A stretch of DNA of 64,000 bases from Opitutaceae bacterium (GTDB taxonomy: Bacteria; Verrucomicrobiota; Verrucomicrobiia; Opitutales; Opitutaceae): assembly GCA_028284235.1 (NCBI GenBank), contig JANQSC010000077.1, positions 1-64,000 of the forward strand, written 5' to 3'. The notes under the pieces were generated by a model. It did not search any database, was not told the origin of the DNA, and worked only from the letters and a program-made list of their open reading frames with translations. Positions 18,575 to 27,157 of this stretch are shown in pieces. How positions within the stretch are numbered: position 1 is the first letter of the stretch; the number at the start of each line of letters is the position of its first letter. Made by a program: the position numbers and the translations under genes.

Positions 18575-19063
18575 GTCGTTTCAAACACCGGCCTACGGCC
18601 TTGAGCCTCTACGAGGCTATGGGTTTTCGCGGCGCAAAAAATGGGTGAGTCAATCACGAGACGATAACCTAATTTCCCCGACCTCGTCGGGGATCCTATT
18701 GGCCTCTCCCTTTAGGGACCCCGACACAGTCGGTGGCTAGCCCCGAGTATCGGGGCGGTGACAACAATTTTAGTCATCGCTCCCGTCTTCGCTAGGCTTC
18801 GCCGAGGCAGGTCGCTAGGATGTCTCCGCTTGGCGGAGACAAATAGGCGTCTCCTTCGGAACCGATAAGGTTCCTTTGCTCGATGTGAGTGAAGAAAGAA
18901 CTTATTGTCTCGAAGAGACACCCATTCCCGATGGAGCCACCGACCTTGTAGGGGTCCATCAAAGGATCGGGAATAGCGAAGCGGTGTTTTAAAAACATCG
19001 GCCTACGGCCTCGCGCCCCTTCGGGACGATGGGTTTTCGCTCCGCGAAAAATGTGTTTTCAAG
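18575..19063 (-). repeat. Modular hairpin-chain repeat, copy 1 (minus orientation, extended)
   Basis: Read on the minus strand, a B-type module comes first (about 19063-18900). It contains CATTTTTCGC, AAAACCCATCG, a GGCC-GGCC hairpin with CGATG closing, and GGGAATGGGTGTCTC. A full A module follows (about 18880-18640) with AACCTTATCGG, CTCCGAAGGAG-type hairpins, GTCTCCGCCAAGCGGAGAC and a CCCCGAC...GTCGGGG stem followed by AAATTAGG. A partial second B module ends near 18575. Copies in the other orientation are at 41074, 42383 and 55597. The element fills most of the 669-bp gap between the divergent STN and PQQ-propeller genes. Open frames inside it are not conserved and are not genes. Confidence 0.75.
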
Positions 19064-19147
19064 TTCACTGAAACCGGCCTGGTTTGGTCAACGGTCGACC
19101 AACTAAGCCCGAGAATCGATTCGCAATCCAATCCATCTCCGACCATC

Positions 19148-20725
19148 GTGTTTCCTATCGTGAAGCCCCTATTATTGATTCCCCTTCTCGCCACGACTTT
19201 CTCTGCGTCCCTCGCTACCCAAAACTGGCCGCAAGCCTCCGGACCCAACGGCACCTTCATCGTCCTCGACGCTCAGGCCCCCACCCATTGGAGCGTTGCT
19301 CGCGACGAGAATATCGCCTGGAAAACCACGCTTCCCGAACTCGGCCAAAGCTCCGTCACCATTTGGGGGGATCACATCTTCTTCGCCATCAACAAACCCG
19401 TCCAGGCCGACACGGTCCTCTCCAAAGACATCGTCGCCTACTGCTGCAGCGCCAAAGATGGATCCATAATTTGGACACGGGAAATCGAAGGAATCTACCC
19501 GCTCAAAATCGCCAGCAGTTGGGGCGACAGCTCCGGTCTCCCACCCGTCACAGACGGGAAACAAGTCGCCTTCTTCAACGGTTCCGGCGCCATCGAGAGT
19601 TTCGACTTTAACGGAAACCGAATCTGGCGACGCGAAGCCCTCTCCTCCTACCGAGGCTCACCGTTTCGCGTCGGCGACGCCCTCGTCTATATGCAGATGA
19701 ACTGGCCGCCCGACGAAAAAGGCGGCTACCCACACCCGAAGGAGGAACTCCCTTTCTCCAAATGGACTCAAATGCAAGCGGTCGACTTCAAGACCGGCGA
19801 ACCGCTCTGGTCCACTCGCTGCGGGGGCAACATCGGCAGCCAACCCCTCCCGCTCACGCTTGACGACGGACGCGCCGTTTTCCTCGTCGGCCGAGGTGGC
19901 GGGCATACACCGCCGGAAAAACCGCTCGGCGTATCGCTGGTGGACACCACCGATGGCTCCGAAATCTGGAAACTCCCAATCGACAATTACGAGTGCCGGC
20001 AAACGATGCCCATACACAACGGACACGCGCTCGTCATCCACGATGAAGAGCATTGGTGGGTGGACATCCAAACGGGAAAAGTCGCTCGAAAAACATCTCT
20101 GATGCAAAACGTCTCCGTTCGAGTGAAAACAAAGAGCGGCTGGCAGACACGATCGATCGACCTCGATCCCAACCCGAAATCGGAAAAAAGCGACCAGTCC
20201 AATCTCCTTGTCGGAGACTACCACTATTTCCGAAGCTACATCTACAATTTTCTTGGTCGCGTAAATGTGAATACAGGCGACGTCGAATACTTGCAGCTCC
20301 CCGTCAGCCTTCTCCGCGAAAAGGGCCGTCCCGACCAGTTCATCTGGAAAGCCGGCGACTTGAAATCCGCCCCTGAGAAGACCTTCAAAGTCGGGACGGA
20401 AATCTCCTACTGGACGTTTAAAACCAATCGCATGGTCAACACCCGCGGGTTCAAACTCCTCGGCGACGCCCGCTCGCAAGGAAATGGCTGGGGGCACTTC
20501 GCCGCCCAAATCCCGACCGCCGTCGGGAATCACCTCTTCGTTCCGATCATGAACGGAATGGTCTACGTCATCGACTGGAACGCGTCCACACTCGACGAGA
20601 ACGCCCTTGTATCCATAAACGACCTCGGCCCGCTCGGCGAAGCCTGGACCCGCAGCAACCTCACCTACGCCAACGGCCGCCTCTTCGCCCAGACCATCCG
20701 AGAAATCGTCTGCATCGGCGAGTAG
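19148..20725 (+). CDS. PQQ-like beta-propeller protein (secreted)
   Basis: 525 residues beginning with a Sec signal. The GTG at 19148 is used here; a second in-frame GTG at 19160 would give the tidier signal MKPLLLIPLLATTFSAS. The body is a PQQ/BamB-type propeller, with repeated blades holding Gly-x-x-x-W motifs such as CCSAKDGSIIWTREI, FDFNGNRIWRREA, DFKTGEPLWSTRC and DTTDGSEIWKLPI. Such secreted propellers are common in Planctomycetes and Verrucomicrobia and mostly lack a known reaction; no PQQ-dehydrogenase active-site motif was noted. It stands alone on the plus strand, with hairpin-rich intergenic sequence on both sides. Confidence 0.85.
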   Translation: MFPIVKPLLLIPLLATTFSASLATQNWPQASGPNGTFIVLDAQAPTHWSVARDENIAWKTTLPELGQSSVTIWGDHIFFAINKPVQADTVLSKDIVAYCCSAKDGSIIWTREIEGIYPLKIASSWGDSSGLPPVTDGKQVAFFNGSGAIESFDFNGNRIWRREALSSYRGSPFRVGDALVYMQMNWPPDEKGGYPHPKEELPFSKWTQMQAVDFKTGEPLWSTRCGGNIGSQPLPLTLDDGRAVFLVGRGGGHTPPEKPLGVSLVDTTDGSEIWKLPIDNYECRQTMPIHNGHALVIHDEEHWWVDIQTGKVARKTSLMQNVSVRVKTKSGWQTRSIDLDPNPKSEKSDQSNLLVGDYHYFRSYIYNFLGRVNVNTGDVEYLQLPVSLLREKGRPDQFIWKAGDLKSAPEKTFKVGTEISYWTFKTNRMVNTRGFKLLGDARSQGNGWGHFAAQIPTAVGNHLFVPIMNGMVYVIDWNASTLDENALVSINDLGPLGEAWTRSNLTYANGRLFAQTIREIVCIGE

Positions 20726-20779
20726 AGACAGGCAACAGCGGAATCCGATACAAAGACATCCTTCTGTAACAATCTACTG

Positions 20780-20975
20780 CAATTAACAGTGATCTCTTCG
20801 AGATCAAATTCCGTCCTGTCGAGACAGGACGAAAGCAGGATCCCGCCCATGGCGGGAACAGGATCTTATTGGGAGTTTTTTTGGGGCAGCGTTCGTGAGG
20901 TCGCGACAATGAATCCTTGTCCCTGTCTCCGACAGGGATCCTGGTGACGCGAAGCGTCATTTCGCCGCCAGGCGA
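20780..20975. repeat. Chain of short hairpins between convergent genes
   Basis: Successive stem-loops: GATCTCTTCGAGATC, GTCCTGTCGAGACAGGAC, CCCGCCCATGGCGGG, CCCTGTCTCCGACAGGG, GACGCGAAGCGTC and GTCGCCTGGCGGC (the last on the minus strand). Linkers resemble those of other elements here: CAGGATC before and AACAGGAT after the stem, followed by CTTATTGGG. The same CAGGATC-stem-AACAGGATTCTTA pattern recurs at 40941-41034. One or more may act as terminators for the PQQ-like and aldolase genes. Confidence 0.5.
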
Positions 20976-20978
20976 CTG

Positions 20979-21770
20979 TTAAATAAAGTCACCGTTCATC
21001 CCGCGCAAATCCGACGCGTCCCGAATGGCCGCGTCGAAACCCTGCCTTATAAACCGGAAGTCGCTGGCAATATTGAAAAAACGATACCCCTCCTCCCACA
21101 GCCGTTTGCGCTCCTCAGCATCGGTGCAGATGATCGCCGCCGCCTTTCCATGACGCTGGCACGCCGCGCCCACCTCGCGAACGATCTCTCGCAAACGCGG
21201 ATGATCCATCTGCCCTAGCAAGCCCAAGCTCGCAGACAGGTCCCCAAGACCAACAAACAGCATGTCCACTCCCGGCATCGCCGCGATCGCGTCGATATCC
21301 GGAATCACTTCCGGCGTTTCGATTTGAACGACCAAAAAGGTATTGTCGTTCTCGTGAGCCACGTAGTCTTCGAGCGACACGCTCCCCATGTCCGCATCGG
21401 CGTGGATCACATCGAATCCCCTGCGCCCCACCGGAGGGAACTTCATCATCGCAACCACTTCCTCGACTTCTTCAACGCCGCGGACCTGTGGCACCATGAT
21501 CCCGCGAGCGCCCGCCTCCAGCAAATACGCCAAATCGGTATGATCGCGCGGCTTGACTCTCACCATGCAGTCGCATCCCGACTTCAAACTCGCGAGTATC
21601 AACGTTTTAATGACAGACGGATCCAGTCTCCGATGTTCGAGACAGATCCAAACGCAATCGAACCCCGCCTGCCCAATCATCTCCACAATTTCCGGATCCA
21701 CGTAGGACGCCTTCGCGCAAACGACCACCTCGTCGGCAACCAGTTTTTTTCGAACAATGGAATGGATCAT
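20979..21770 (-). CDS. HpcH/HpaI-family aldolase
   Basis: Class II, metal-dependent aldolase of the HpcH/HpaI type, about 263 residues from the ATG at 21770. Supporting motifs are CVWICLEHRRLD near residue 50 (a variant of the usual D-x-EH), MVRVKP, VQIETPE (metal Glu) and VGLGDLSASLG (metal Asp). Such enzymes cleave 2-keto-3-deoxy sugar acids to pyruvate plus an aldehyde, which suits sugar-acid catabolism. An in-frame start at 21845 would add 25 residues translated from a REP doublet, so I reject it. It is read with the SSS symporter gene upstream; the REP doublet lies between them. Confidence 0.88.
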   Translation of the reverse strand: MIHSIVRKKLVADEVVVCAKASYVDPEIVEMIGQAGFDCVWICLEHRRLDPSVIKTLILASLKSGCDCMVRVKPRDHTDLAYLLEAGARGIMVPQVRGVEEVEEVVAMMKFPPVGRRGFDVIHADADMGSVSLEDYVAHENDNTFLVVQIETPEVIPDIDAIAAMPGVDMLFVGLGDLSASLGLLGQMDHPRLREIVREVGAACQRHGKAAAIICTDAEERKRLWEEGYRFFNIASDFRFIRQGFDAAIRDASDLRGMNGDFI

Positions 21771-21786
21771 GGCAGCGAGTACATTC

Positions 21787-21868
21787 GTAGGGCCTTCGCT
21801 TGCGAAGCGCCGCGTAGATTTAAATTTAAGTTGCATTCGCGGCATGGCGCAAGCGCCAGCCCTACGAT
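21787..21868. repeat. REP doublet (REPIN-like), chimeric type A/B'
   Basis: The left half is the A sequence (GTAGGG, then CCTTCGCTTGCGAAG, CGCCGCG). The right half is the inverse of the B sequence (CGGCATGGCGCAAGCGCCAG, CCCTAC). About 26 nt of mostly A/T bases lie between. It is placed between the symporter stop (21904) and the aldolase start (21770). Confidence 0.8.
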
Positions 21869-21903
21869 TTTACCTTTTTGAAAAGACCCTAGCATACGCC
21901 CGC

Positions 21904-23481
21904 CTAACTTAAACGCATCGCAAAAACAACAATACAGAAAAGCGCCACTAGGCCGAACAGCATAGCAGCCAAATAAAACGCCCTTTTTCGGTCCGACCGA
22001 CGCCCATCGAAGAAAACGCACGCCAACCAGCCCGCGCCAATACTCGTCACTAGCGAAGTAAATCCAATCCACTGGTAGCTCAACGGCGGTCGACCGGTCA
22101 AAACGTCCCAAAAGGCGACGAGGATCGCCGCTGCCATACCGTAGGCAACACCTACCAACGCGCCGCGGCCATTCGCCCGGCGAACGAACAAAGCGAGGAA
22201 AAACAAGGAAAATAGCGGTGGAAAGAACAGCGACGATGTCTTCTGGGTAACCTCAAGGTAGTTGCCCGGCACGTACCGCACGCCGACCGACAAGAGAATC
22301 ACCAACATTCCGATACTCCAAGCGATTCGTCGATTTCTGCGCTTCCGCCGACTCGTATCCCCAGGCTTACGACAAAATCGCGGAAGCAAATCCCGGTTCA
22401 AGACCGCCGTGATCGAATTGACCCCCGAATCCACGCTGGACATTCCCGCCGCGAACAAAGCGGCGACCACCAAACCCGACAGTCCGGTCGGCAACGCGTG
22501 GGCGATGAAGTAGGGAAACAAGTTGTCTGCGTTCGCCCCTAAATCGAGCTCCGGATTGGCTAGCAGAGCGGAGTCGCGAAAATAGCCCAGCAACGCGAAT
22601 CCGAGCAACCCCAGTGAAAGCGTCACCACGACCGCCGCTAAACTTTGCACAAGAAACGACTTTCGGGCCGCTCGAGCGTTCGTCGTCGCCATGAAACGCT
22701 GCACCATCGTCTGGTCCGCCCCGGCTGTGCACACCCGGAAAACCAGCTGCAAGACGATCGCTCCCACCACGGTTGCTCTCACTTCGGGATCCAAACTGAA
22801 TACCGGCTGCGTATCCCAATTCGCGCTCCAGTGCATCGGTATCCAAGAAAACCCTTCGAGCGAGATGCTCACCACGACAATCGATACCACCAATCCCAAG
22901 AAGAGCAAAACGAACTGCATCAAGTCCGTTATCACCACCGCTCTCAGTCCGCCCATCGACGTGTACGCCACCGCGACTAAGCCCGTCAGTATGGAAATAA
23001 CGGGTACCCAGTCCTCGCTCAATCCGGTCATAACGCGTATCGCCCCAGAGGAAAGATAGATCAGCAAAGCCATCCAAATGAGGCGGAGCACGACAAAGAG
23101 AATCGCCCCGCCGACGCGGGCTTCCCGCCCGAGCCTTTCCTCCAGCAACTCGTAGGCGCTCGTCACCCGCTGACGCATGTACACGGGGATCAGCCAGTAC
23201 CCGACAATAAAATACGCGAACGGAACTGAGAGAATTCCAGTCAAGTAAGCGGGCCCATGCTGTATGATCTCGCCTGGATACGCCAGGTACGAAACCGTGC
23301 TCAAAAGAGAGGCGAATAAGGAAATCCCGATCAGAAACGGAGACATGCTGCGATTTCCCAGAAAGTACTCCTCCTCGGATTCCTGCCGTCGCGCGTAGCG
23401 CCAGCCCACCCACAAGACCGCTGCCGCGTAAAGGACCACCACCATCCAATCCAACCAAGTCAACGAATGACCCGCGTTCAC
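21904..23481 (-). CDS. Sodium:solute symporter family (SSS) transporter
   Basis: Inner-membrane symporter of about 525 residues with 13-14 hydrophobic helices. Recognisable SSS features are EEYFLGNRSMSPFLIGISLF near the start, YTSMGGLRAVVITDLMQF in the first half, and AAGMSSVDSGVNSITAVLNR, which corresponds to the family signature. I prefer the GTG at 23481 because AAAGGA lies 11 nt upstream; an in-frame GTG at 23517 would add 12 residues. SSS members import sugars, sialic acid, amino acids or carboxylates with Na+; the substrate cannot be read from sequence. It is encoded upstream of the aldolase and divergent from a sialidase-like gene, so a sugar acid is plausible. Confidence 0.9.
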   Translation of the reverse strand: MNAGHSLTWLDWMVVVLYAAAVLWVGWRYARRQESEEEYFLGNRSMSPFLIGISLFASLLSTVSYLAYPGEIIQHGPAYLTGILSVPFAYFIVGYWLIPVYMRQRVTSAYELLEERLGREARVGGAILFVVLRLIWMALLIYLSSGAIRVMTGLSEDWVPVISILTGLVAVAYTSMGGLRAVVITDLMQFVLLFLGLVVSIVVVSISLEGFSWIPMHWSANWDTQPVFSLDPEVRATVVGAIVLQLVFRVCTAGADQTMVQRFMATTNARAARKSFLVQSLAAVVVTLSLGLLGFALLGYFRDSALLANPELDLGANADNLFPYFIAHALPTGLSGLVVAALFAAGMSSVDSGVNSITAVLNRDLLPRFCRKPGDTSRRKRRNRRIAWSIGMLVILLSVGVRYVPGNYLEVTQKTSSLFFPPLFSLFFLALFVRRANGRGALVGVAYGMAAAILVAFWDVLTGRPPLSYQWIGFTSLVTSIGAGWLACVFFDGRRSDRKRAFYLAAMLFGLVALFCIVVFAMRLS

Positions 23482-23636
23482 TAAAACAGTCCTTTCAGCC
23501 TCAAACCCCGACAACACTCCGTCCTAGCCGATCGACGAAACATCGAACCAGGAATAGCAGACCCATTTGCATTGTAAATAGAGAAGGTCCTGCTTGAATA
23601 CGAACTGCGATCGACAGACGCCGTTAGCGCCTACTC

Positions 23637-24761
23637 ATGATACCCCGAACACTCATATTCCTCATCGCGCCTATCGCAGCGCTTAACGCGAGCGCGCAAA
23701 CATTCGAACCAGTCTCACCCGCGTTTCGCATCGAAGAAACCATCGCTTCCTATCGCGGCGCGGACTCGCTGGACTACCTCGCGTTTCCGGCCATCGTTCG
23801 CGCGAGTGAAACCGAAGTGCTCATCTCCTACAAACGCGGACGCTCCCACGCTCGCGATCTCGGCGCCTCGCTGGAGATCATTCGAGTCGACCTTGGAAGC
23901 GGCGATACGATTCAATCACCCATCCAGCTCGGTATCCCCAACGAAATCATGCAAATGGGAGAATGGATACGCTTTCCGGACGGGTCGCTGGCCACCTATA
24001 TTGACGCTCAAACCGTCGACGCCAAAGGGCAGCACACCCGGACCGGTCTCGTTCGAGCCCTCTTCCAACCTGAAGGAAGTGAATTCGGAGAACTGGAACG
24101 CGTCGGTCTGATCGACGGCGTCGAGTATGGCTACCTCTTCGATTCCGCTACGGTCGACAAACGCGTGTACGCCCTCGTAATGACTTTTGAATACCTCGCG
24201 GGAGGACGACGATCCGTCGATTCGCTCTACACCGACGACAATGGGGTCACTTGGCAGTTTCAAAAAAACTTGAGCGCCGAGTTCGGCGATATCCGCATCA
24301 ACGAGAGCAGTCTCCATCCATTCGAAGACGGATTTATCGTGGCCACCCGAGGCTACGACAATCAACAGCGACTCCATCGCGTCGATCGCGCCTTCAATCT
24401 GATCCACGAAACCAACCTCACAGAGGAAACGCCCGCCATCGCGGCCTACATGGGGCGGCCCCGTATCTTCACCTACCAAAACAAATTCTTCCTCATCGGT
24501 CGCAACTGGCGAACACCCGACCGCCAGACTCCGATGGAACTCGGATTGGTTCGTTTCGATCCAAACGACTTGACGGTGGAAGCGCAATTCGTTCTCGACA
24601 ATGCGGAGCAAGGCAAAGTCACGGACGGCTACTACCCGTGTCCTTTAATTTTCAATACAGATAGCGGAGATCGACTAAACGTATTCGACTACCGAGCTTT
24701 TCTCGGGAACGCGCCCGACATCGTCCGATTCCAGTTCGACGCCTCAGAATTTCTCGACTAG
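23637..24761 (+). CDS. Sialidase-like (BNR/Asp-box) secreted propeller
   Basis: 374 residues with a Sec signal (residues 1-20, ending NASA-Q). An Asp-box-type motif, YTDDNGVTW, lies near residue 200, and several blade-like beta segments follow a sialidase/exo-glycosidase propeller plan (FPAIVRASETEVLISYKRGR; NESSLHPFEDGFIVATRG). Activity cannot be assigned; related Verrucomicrobia proteins are annotated as exo-alpha-sialidase or BNR proteins without proof. It is divergent from the SSS transporter (about 120-155 bp apart) and followed after 8 nt by an esterase, so the two plus-strand genes probably form an operon. Confidence 0.75.
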   Translation: MIPRTLIFLIAPIAALNASAQTFEPVSPAFRIEETIASYRGADSLDYLAFPAIVRASETEVLISYKRGRSHARDLGASLEIIRVDLGSGDTIQSPIQLGIPNEIMQMGEWIRFPDGSLATYIDAQTVDAKGQHTRTGLVRALFQPEGSEFGELERVGLIDGVEYGYLFDSATVDKRVYALVMTFEYLAGGRRSVDSLYTDDNGVTWQFQKNLSAEFGDIRINESSLHPFEDGFIVATRGYDNQQRLHRVDRAFNLIHETNLTEETPAIAAYMGRPRIFTYQNKFFLIGRNWRTPDRQTPMELGLVRFDPNDLTVEAQFVLDNAEQGKVTDGYYPCPLIFNTDSGDRLNVFDYRAFLGNAPDIVRFQFDASEFLD

Positions 24762-24769
24762 GGCCCACC

Positions 24770-25618
24770 ATGACTCTCGCGAATTTCGCTCGACTACTCT
24801 GCGTCGGCAGCTTGCTTTCATCGACCCCCATGCCTCAAACCAACGCCGATTCCGGTTGGCCCAAAAGAACTTTCATCCACACGATCCAATCCACGGCACT
24901 GAATTCGGAAATTCACTACACAGTTGTAAAACCAGCGAATCGTTCCACCGACGATAATCGGGCCAGCCTGATGCTGCTCCACGGGCGCGGCCGCAGCCAC
25001 TTGAGCCTAGTCGACGACCCGGCTTCCCGAGCGGCTCTCCTCGCGCAGCCGTATTTCATCATTCTACCGCAGGGCTTCGATGGCTGGTACATCAACTCTC
25101 CAGAGGACCCAGACGCGCGGTACGCGGACGCTTTGCGGGAGATCGAAGCGAGCGTCGAAGCGGAGTACGCGATCAGCTTCGATCGAAATAAACGGGCCAT
25201 CGCGGGATGGTCCATGGGCGGATACGGCGCCCTCCATCACGCGACCCAGCGTAGCGAACGCTACGGATTCGCCGGCGCGCTGATCGGACTCCTCGACTTC
25301 CCGAAAAATCCCGAGCGCTTTCCGGAAAACCAAAGCTATCCGGTTCCCACCAGTGTTTTTGGCGCGGACCCCAAAACATGGAACCGCTTCAATCCCCTAC
25401 TGAGTATTCAAAATCTGCATCAAACCCGCGTGTTCCTCGTCATCGGCGAATCCGCCTTCGACCGGACCATGAACGAGCGTTTCCTAGCCGCCGCGAGCGA
25501 CGCATCAATCGAAATCGATGCAATTCGCCTACGAGGCGGACACACCTTCGACACCGTTCGGGAAGGGCTGCCCTATCTCCTCGAGGCGGCACGCGAGTAC
25601 TTTCAAACATCCAGGTAG
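24770..25618 (+). CDS. Secreted alpha/beta-hydrolase (esterase-like)
   Basis: 282 residues with an N-terminal signal (to about residue 28). The hydrolase fold shows an oxyanion segment LMLLHGRGRSH, the nucleophile elbow AGWSMGGYGALH (GxSxG with Ser near residue 148), a probable acid in VIGESAFDRTM and the His in RGGHTFDTVREGL. It resembles the S-formylglutathione hydrolase/feruloyl-esterase-like group; the substrate is unknown. It follows the sialidase-like gene after 8 nt. Its stop codon TAG is part of the GTAG head of a REP doublet, so the native 3' end may have been altered by that element. Confidence 0.85.
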   Translation: MTLANFARLLCVGSLLSSTPMPQTNADSGWPKRTFIHTIQSTALNSEIHYTVVKPANRSTDDNRASLMLLHGRGRSHLSLVDDPASRAALLAQPYFIILPQGFDGWYINSPEDPDARYADALREIEASVEAEYAISFDRNKRAIAGWSMGGYGALHHATQRSERYGFAGALIGLLDFPKNPERFPENQSYPVPTSVFGADPKTWNRFNPLLSIQNLHQTRVFLVIGESAFDRTMNERFLAAASDASIEIDAIRLRGGHTFDTVREGLPYLLEAAREYFQTSR

Positions 25619-25678
25619 CGGCCGATCTCCGAGCGGCCATTCGCGTTTAGGTGGCCGCTCGGAGATCGGCCGCTACCT
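25613..25678. repeat. REP doublet (REPIN-like), type D/D'
   Basis: Perfect 27-bp inverted arms AGGTAGCGGCCGATCTCCGA... and its complement (25613-25639, 25652-25678) with a 12-nt loop. GTAG heads lie at both outer ends. The left head provides the TAG stop of the esterase gene. It could also act as a transcription barrier. The remaining gap to 25855 holds a small hairpin GGACTC-GAA-GAGTCC at 25823-25837, just ahead of the DUF1552 start, and nothing else I recognise. Confidence 0.85.
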
Positions 25679-25855
25679 TTGGGGAGCAGTCTTGCTGCGT
25701 CGTCACTATCCCCACGCATTGAACCCGACGTCTCGGCGCGTTTGCCCGCAGCCTAGTCAACTGTCCACCCCGAGTATTCTTGCCGACGGATTTTTCAAAC
25801 GCTATTACGTTTTAATACAATAAGGACTCGAAGAGTCCCCAGACCCTTGTACCCT

Positions 25856-27151
25856 ATGAGAAACCAATCCGCGCCCCCGGGCATCTCGATTATTGGACGC
25901 CGCCAATTCCTGCGCTCCGCAGCCGCATTGATCGCCCTGCCGGCGCTCGAGTCCTTTCCGGTTCTGGGGGCCGCCAAGGCAGCCGCCGGTTCGACGAAGA
26001 AGGCCAAGAATCTGATTTCGATCGGCGCCTACCTCGGCTGGCATCAGAATGCGTTCTACCCCAAAGAGGTCGGTCGCGGCTACAAGCTGCCCACCACGCT
26101 GGCGCCGCTCGCGAACCACCAGAATGACTTCACGGTCTTCTCCGGACTCGACCACCGAGCCCCAAATGGCCACGGAGCCTGGAGCAACTTCCTCTGCGGC
26201 AACACCCCCAAGGCGTATTCAATGGACCAGGTCGTCGCCGATCAAATCGGTCAACAATCGCGTTTCCCCTCCGTGCAACTGACCGCCGGCACAGGCGAAG
26301 GGAGCAAGGCCATGAGTTTTACGAAACAAGGGATCGGCCTTCCTATGACCCAGCGTCCGAGCGTGTTCTACAAAGCGCTTTTCATGTCCGAAGCCGACAA
26401 GGCGCGAATGGAGTACATGCTGCGCAGCGGGCGAAGCTCGCTCGACTTGGTATTGGACGACGCCCTACGACTGCAAAAATCGGTGACGAGAACCGACGGC
26501 GAAAAACTGGAAGAGTACTTTGATTCGATGCGTTCCGTCGAAAAACGCATGGAACGCCAAATTTCGCAAATCAACGATCCGCTGCCCACCACGGACTACA
26601 AGCTTCCGGATTCGGATCCGATCACTCCCAACTTATTGATGGAAGCGGAAGTGCTTATGTACGACCTGATGGCCTTGGCCCTCGATACTGAATCCAGTCG
26701 TGTCCTGTCCTTCTTTATCGACGGTCTCGGGCAGGTGTTCTCGTTTGATGGCGTACCGCTCCGGTCCGGCTACCACGGTCTGTCCCATCACGGCAACGAC
26801 CCGGAAATGATTCGCGACCTCGTATCCATTGAAACCGCGCACATGCACTGCCTGAACGGTTTTCTCAATCAGTTGAAGGAAAAGAAACGCCCCGACGGCA
26901 CGTCGCTGCTCGACGAAACCATCGTATTGGTCGGGACCGGCATGGGAGACGCCAGTCGCCACTCCAACGCCGATCTACCGACACTGGTAGCAGGGGGCGG
27001 GTTTGATCACGGCAGCCATATCGCGATCGATTCAAACAAGCCCGACGCGCCTCTTCTTGGCGACTTGTACATCACATTGATGCAGCGATTGGGCGTAGAG
27101 ACGAACGAGTTTTCCAATGCGTCTCGAAACATGAACCAGCTGTTTAGCTAG
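25856..27151 (+). CDS. DUF1552 domain protein (Tat signal)
   Basis: About 431 residues from the ATG at 25856; a TTG at 25847 is in frame but less likely. A Tat motif GRRQFLRSAAALIALPALES is followed by the DUF1552 body: LISIGAYLGWHQNAFYPKE, FTVFSGLDHR, GYHGLSHHGNDPEMI near residue 300, and MGDASRHSN/LVAGGGFDHG near the end. DUF1552 has a sulfatase-like fold resembling DUF1501, and its function is not established. It is followed after 6 nt by a DUF1592-type cytochrome, the standard partner, so the two form one operon. It is a paralogue of the DUF1552 gene at 58526-59815. Confidence 0.92.
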   Translation: MRNQSAPPGISIIGRRQFLRSAAALIALPALESFPVLGAAKAAAGSTKKAKNLISIGAYLGWHQNAFYPKEVGRGYKLPTTLAPLANHQNDFTVFSGLDHRAPNGHGAWSNFLCGNTPKAYSMDQVVADQIGQQSRFPSVQLTAGTGEGSKAMSFTKQGIGLPMTQRPSVFYKALFMSEADKARMEYMLRSGRSSLDLVLDDALRLQKSVTRTDGEKLEEYFDSMRSVEKRMERQISQINDPLPTTDYKLPDSDPITPNLLMEAEVLMYDLMALALDTESSRVLSFFIDGLGQVFSFDGVPLRSGYHGLSHHGNDPEMIRDLVSIETAHMHCLNGFLNQLKEKKRPDGTSLLDETIVLVGTGMGDASRHSNADLPTLVAGGGFDHGSHIAIDSNKPDAPLLGDLYITLMQRLGVETNEFSNASRNMNQLFS

Positions 27152-27157
27152 TGGATT

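Noticed and set aside
18575..19063. CRISPR array
   Set aside because: There are repeated short motifs but no regular repeat-spacer periodicity and no cas genes.
18712..19260. Small open frames inside the hairpin-chain element
   Set aside because: The same element elsewhere does not keep these frames open, so the conserved signal is structural rather than coding.
21771..21845. N-terminal extension of the HpcH/HpaI aldolase
   Set aside because: The added residues are translated from a REP doublet; the ATG at 21770 starts where the family homology begins.
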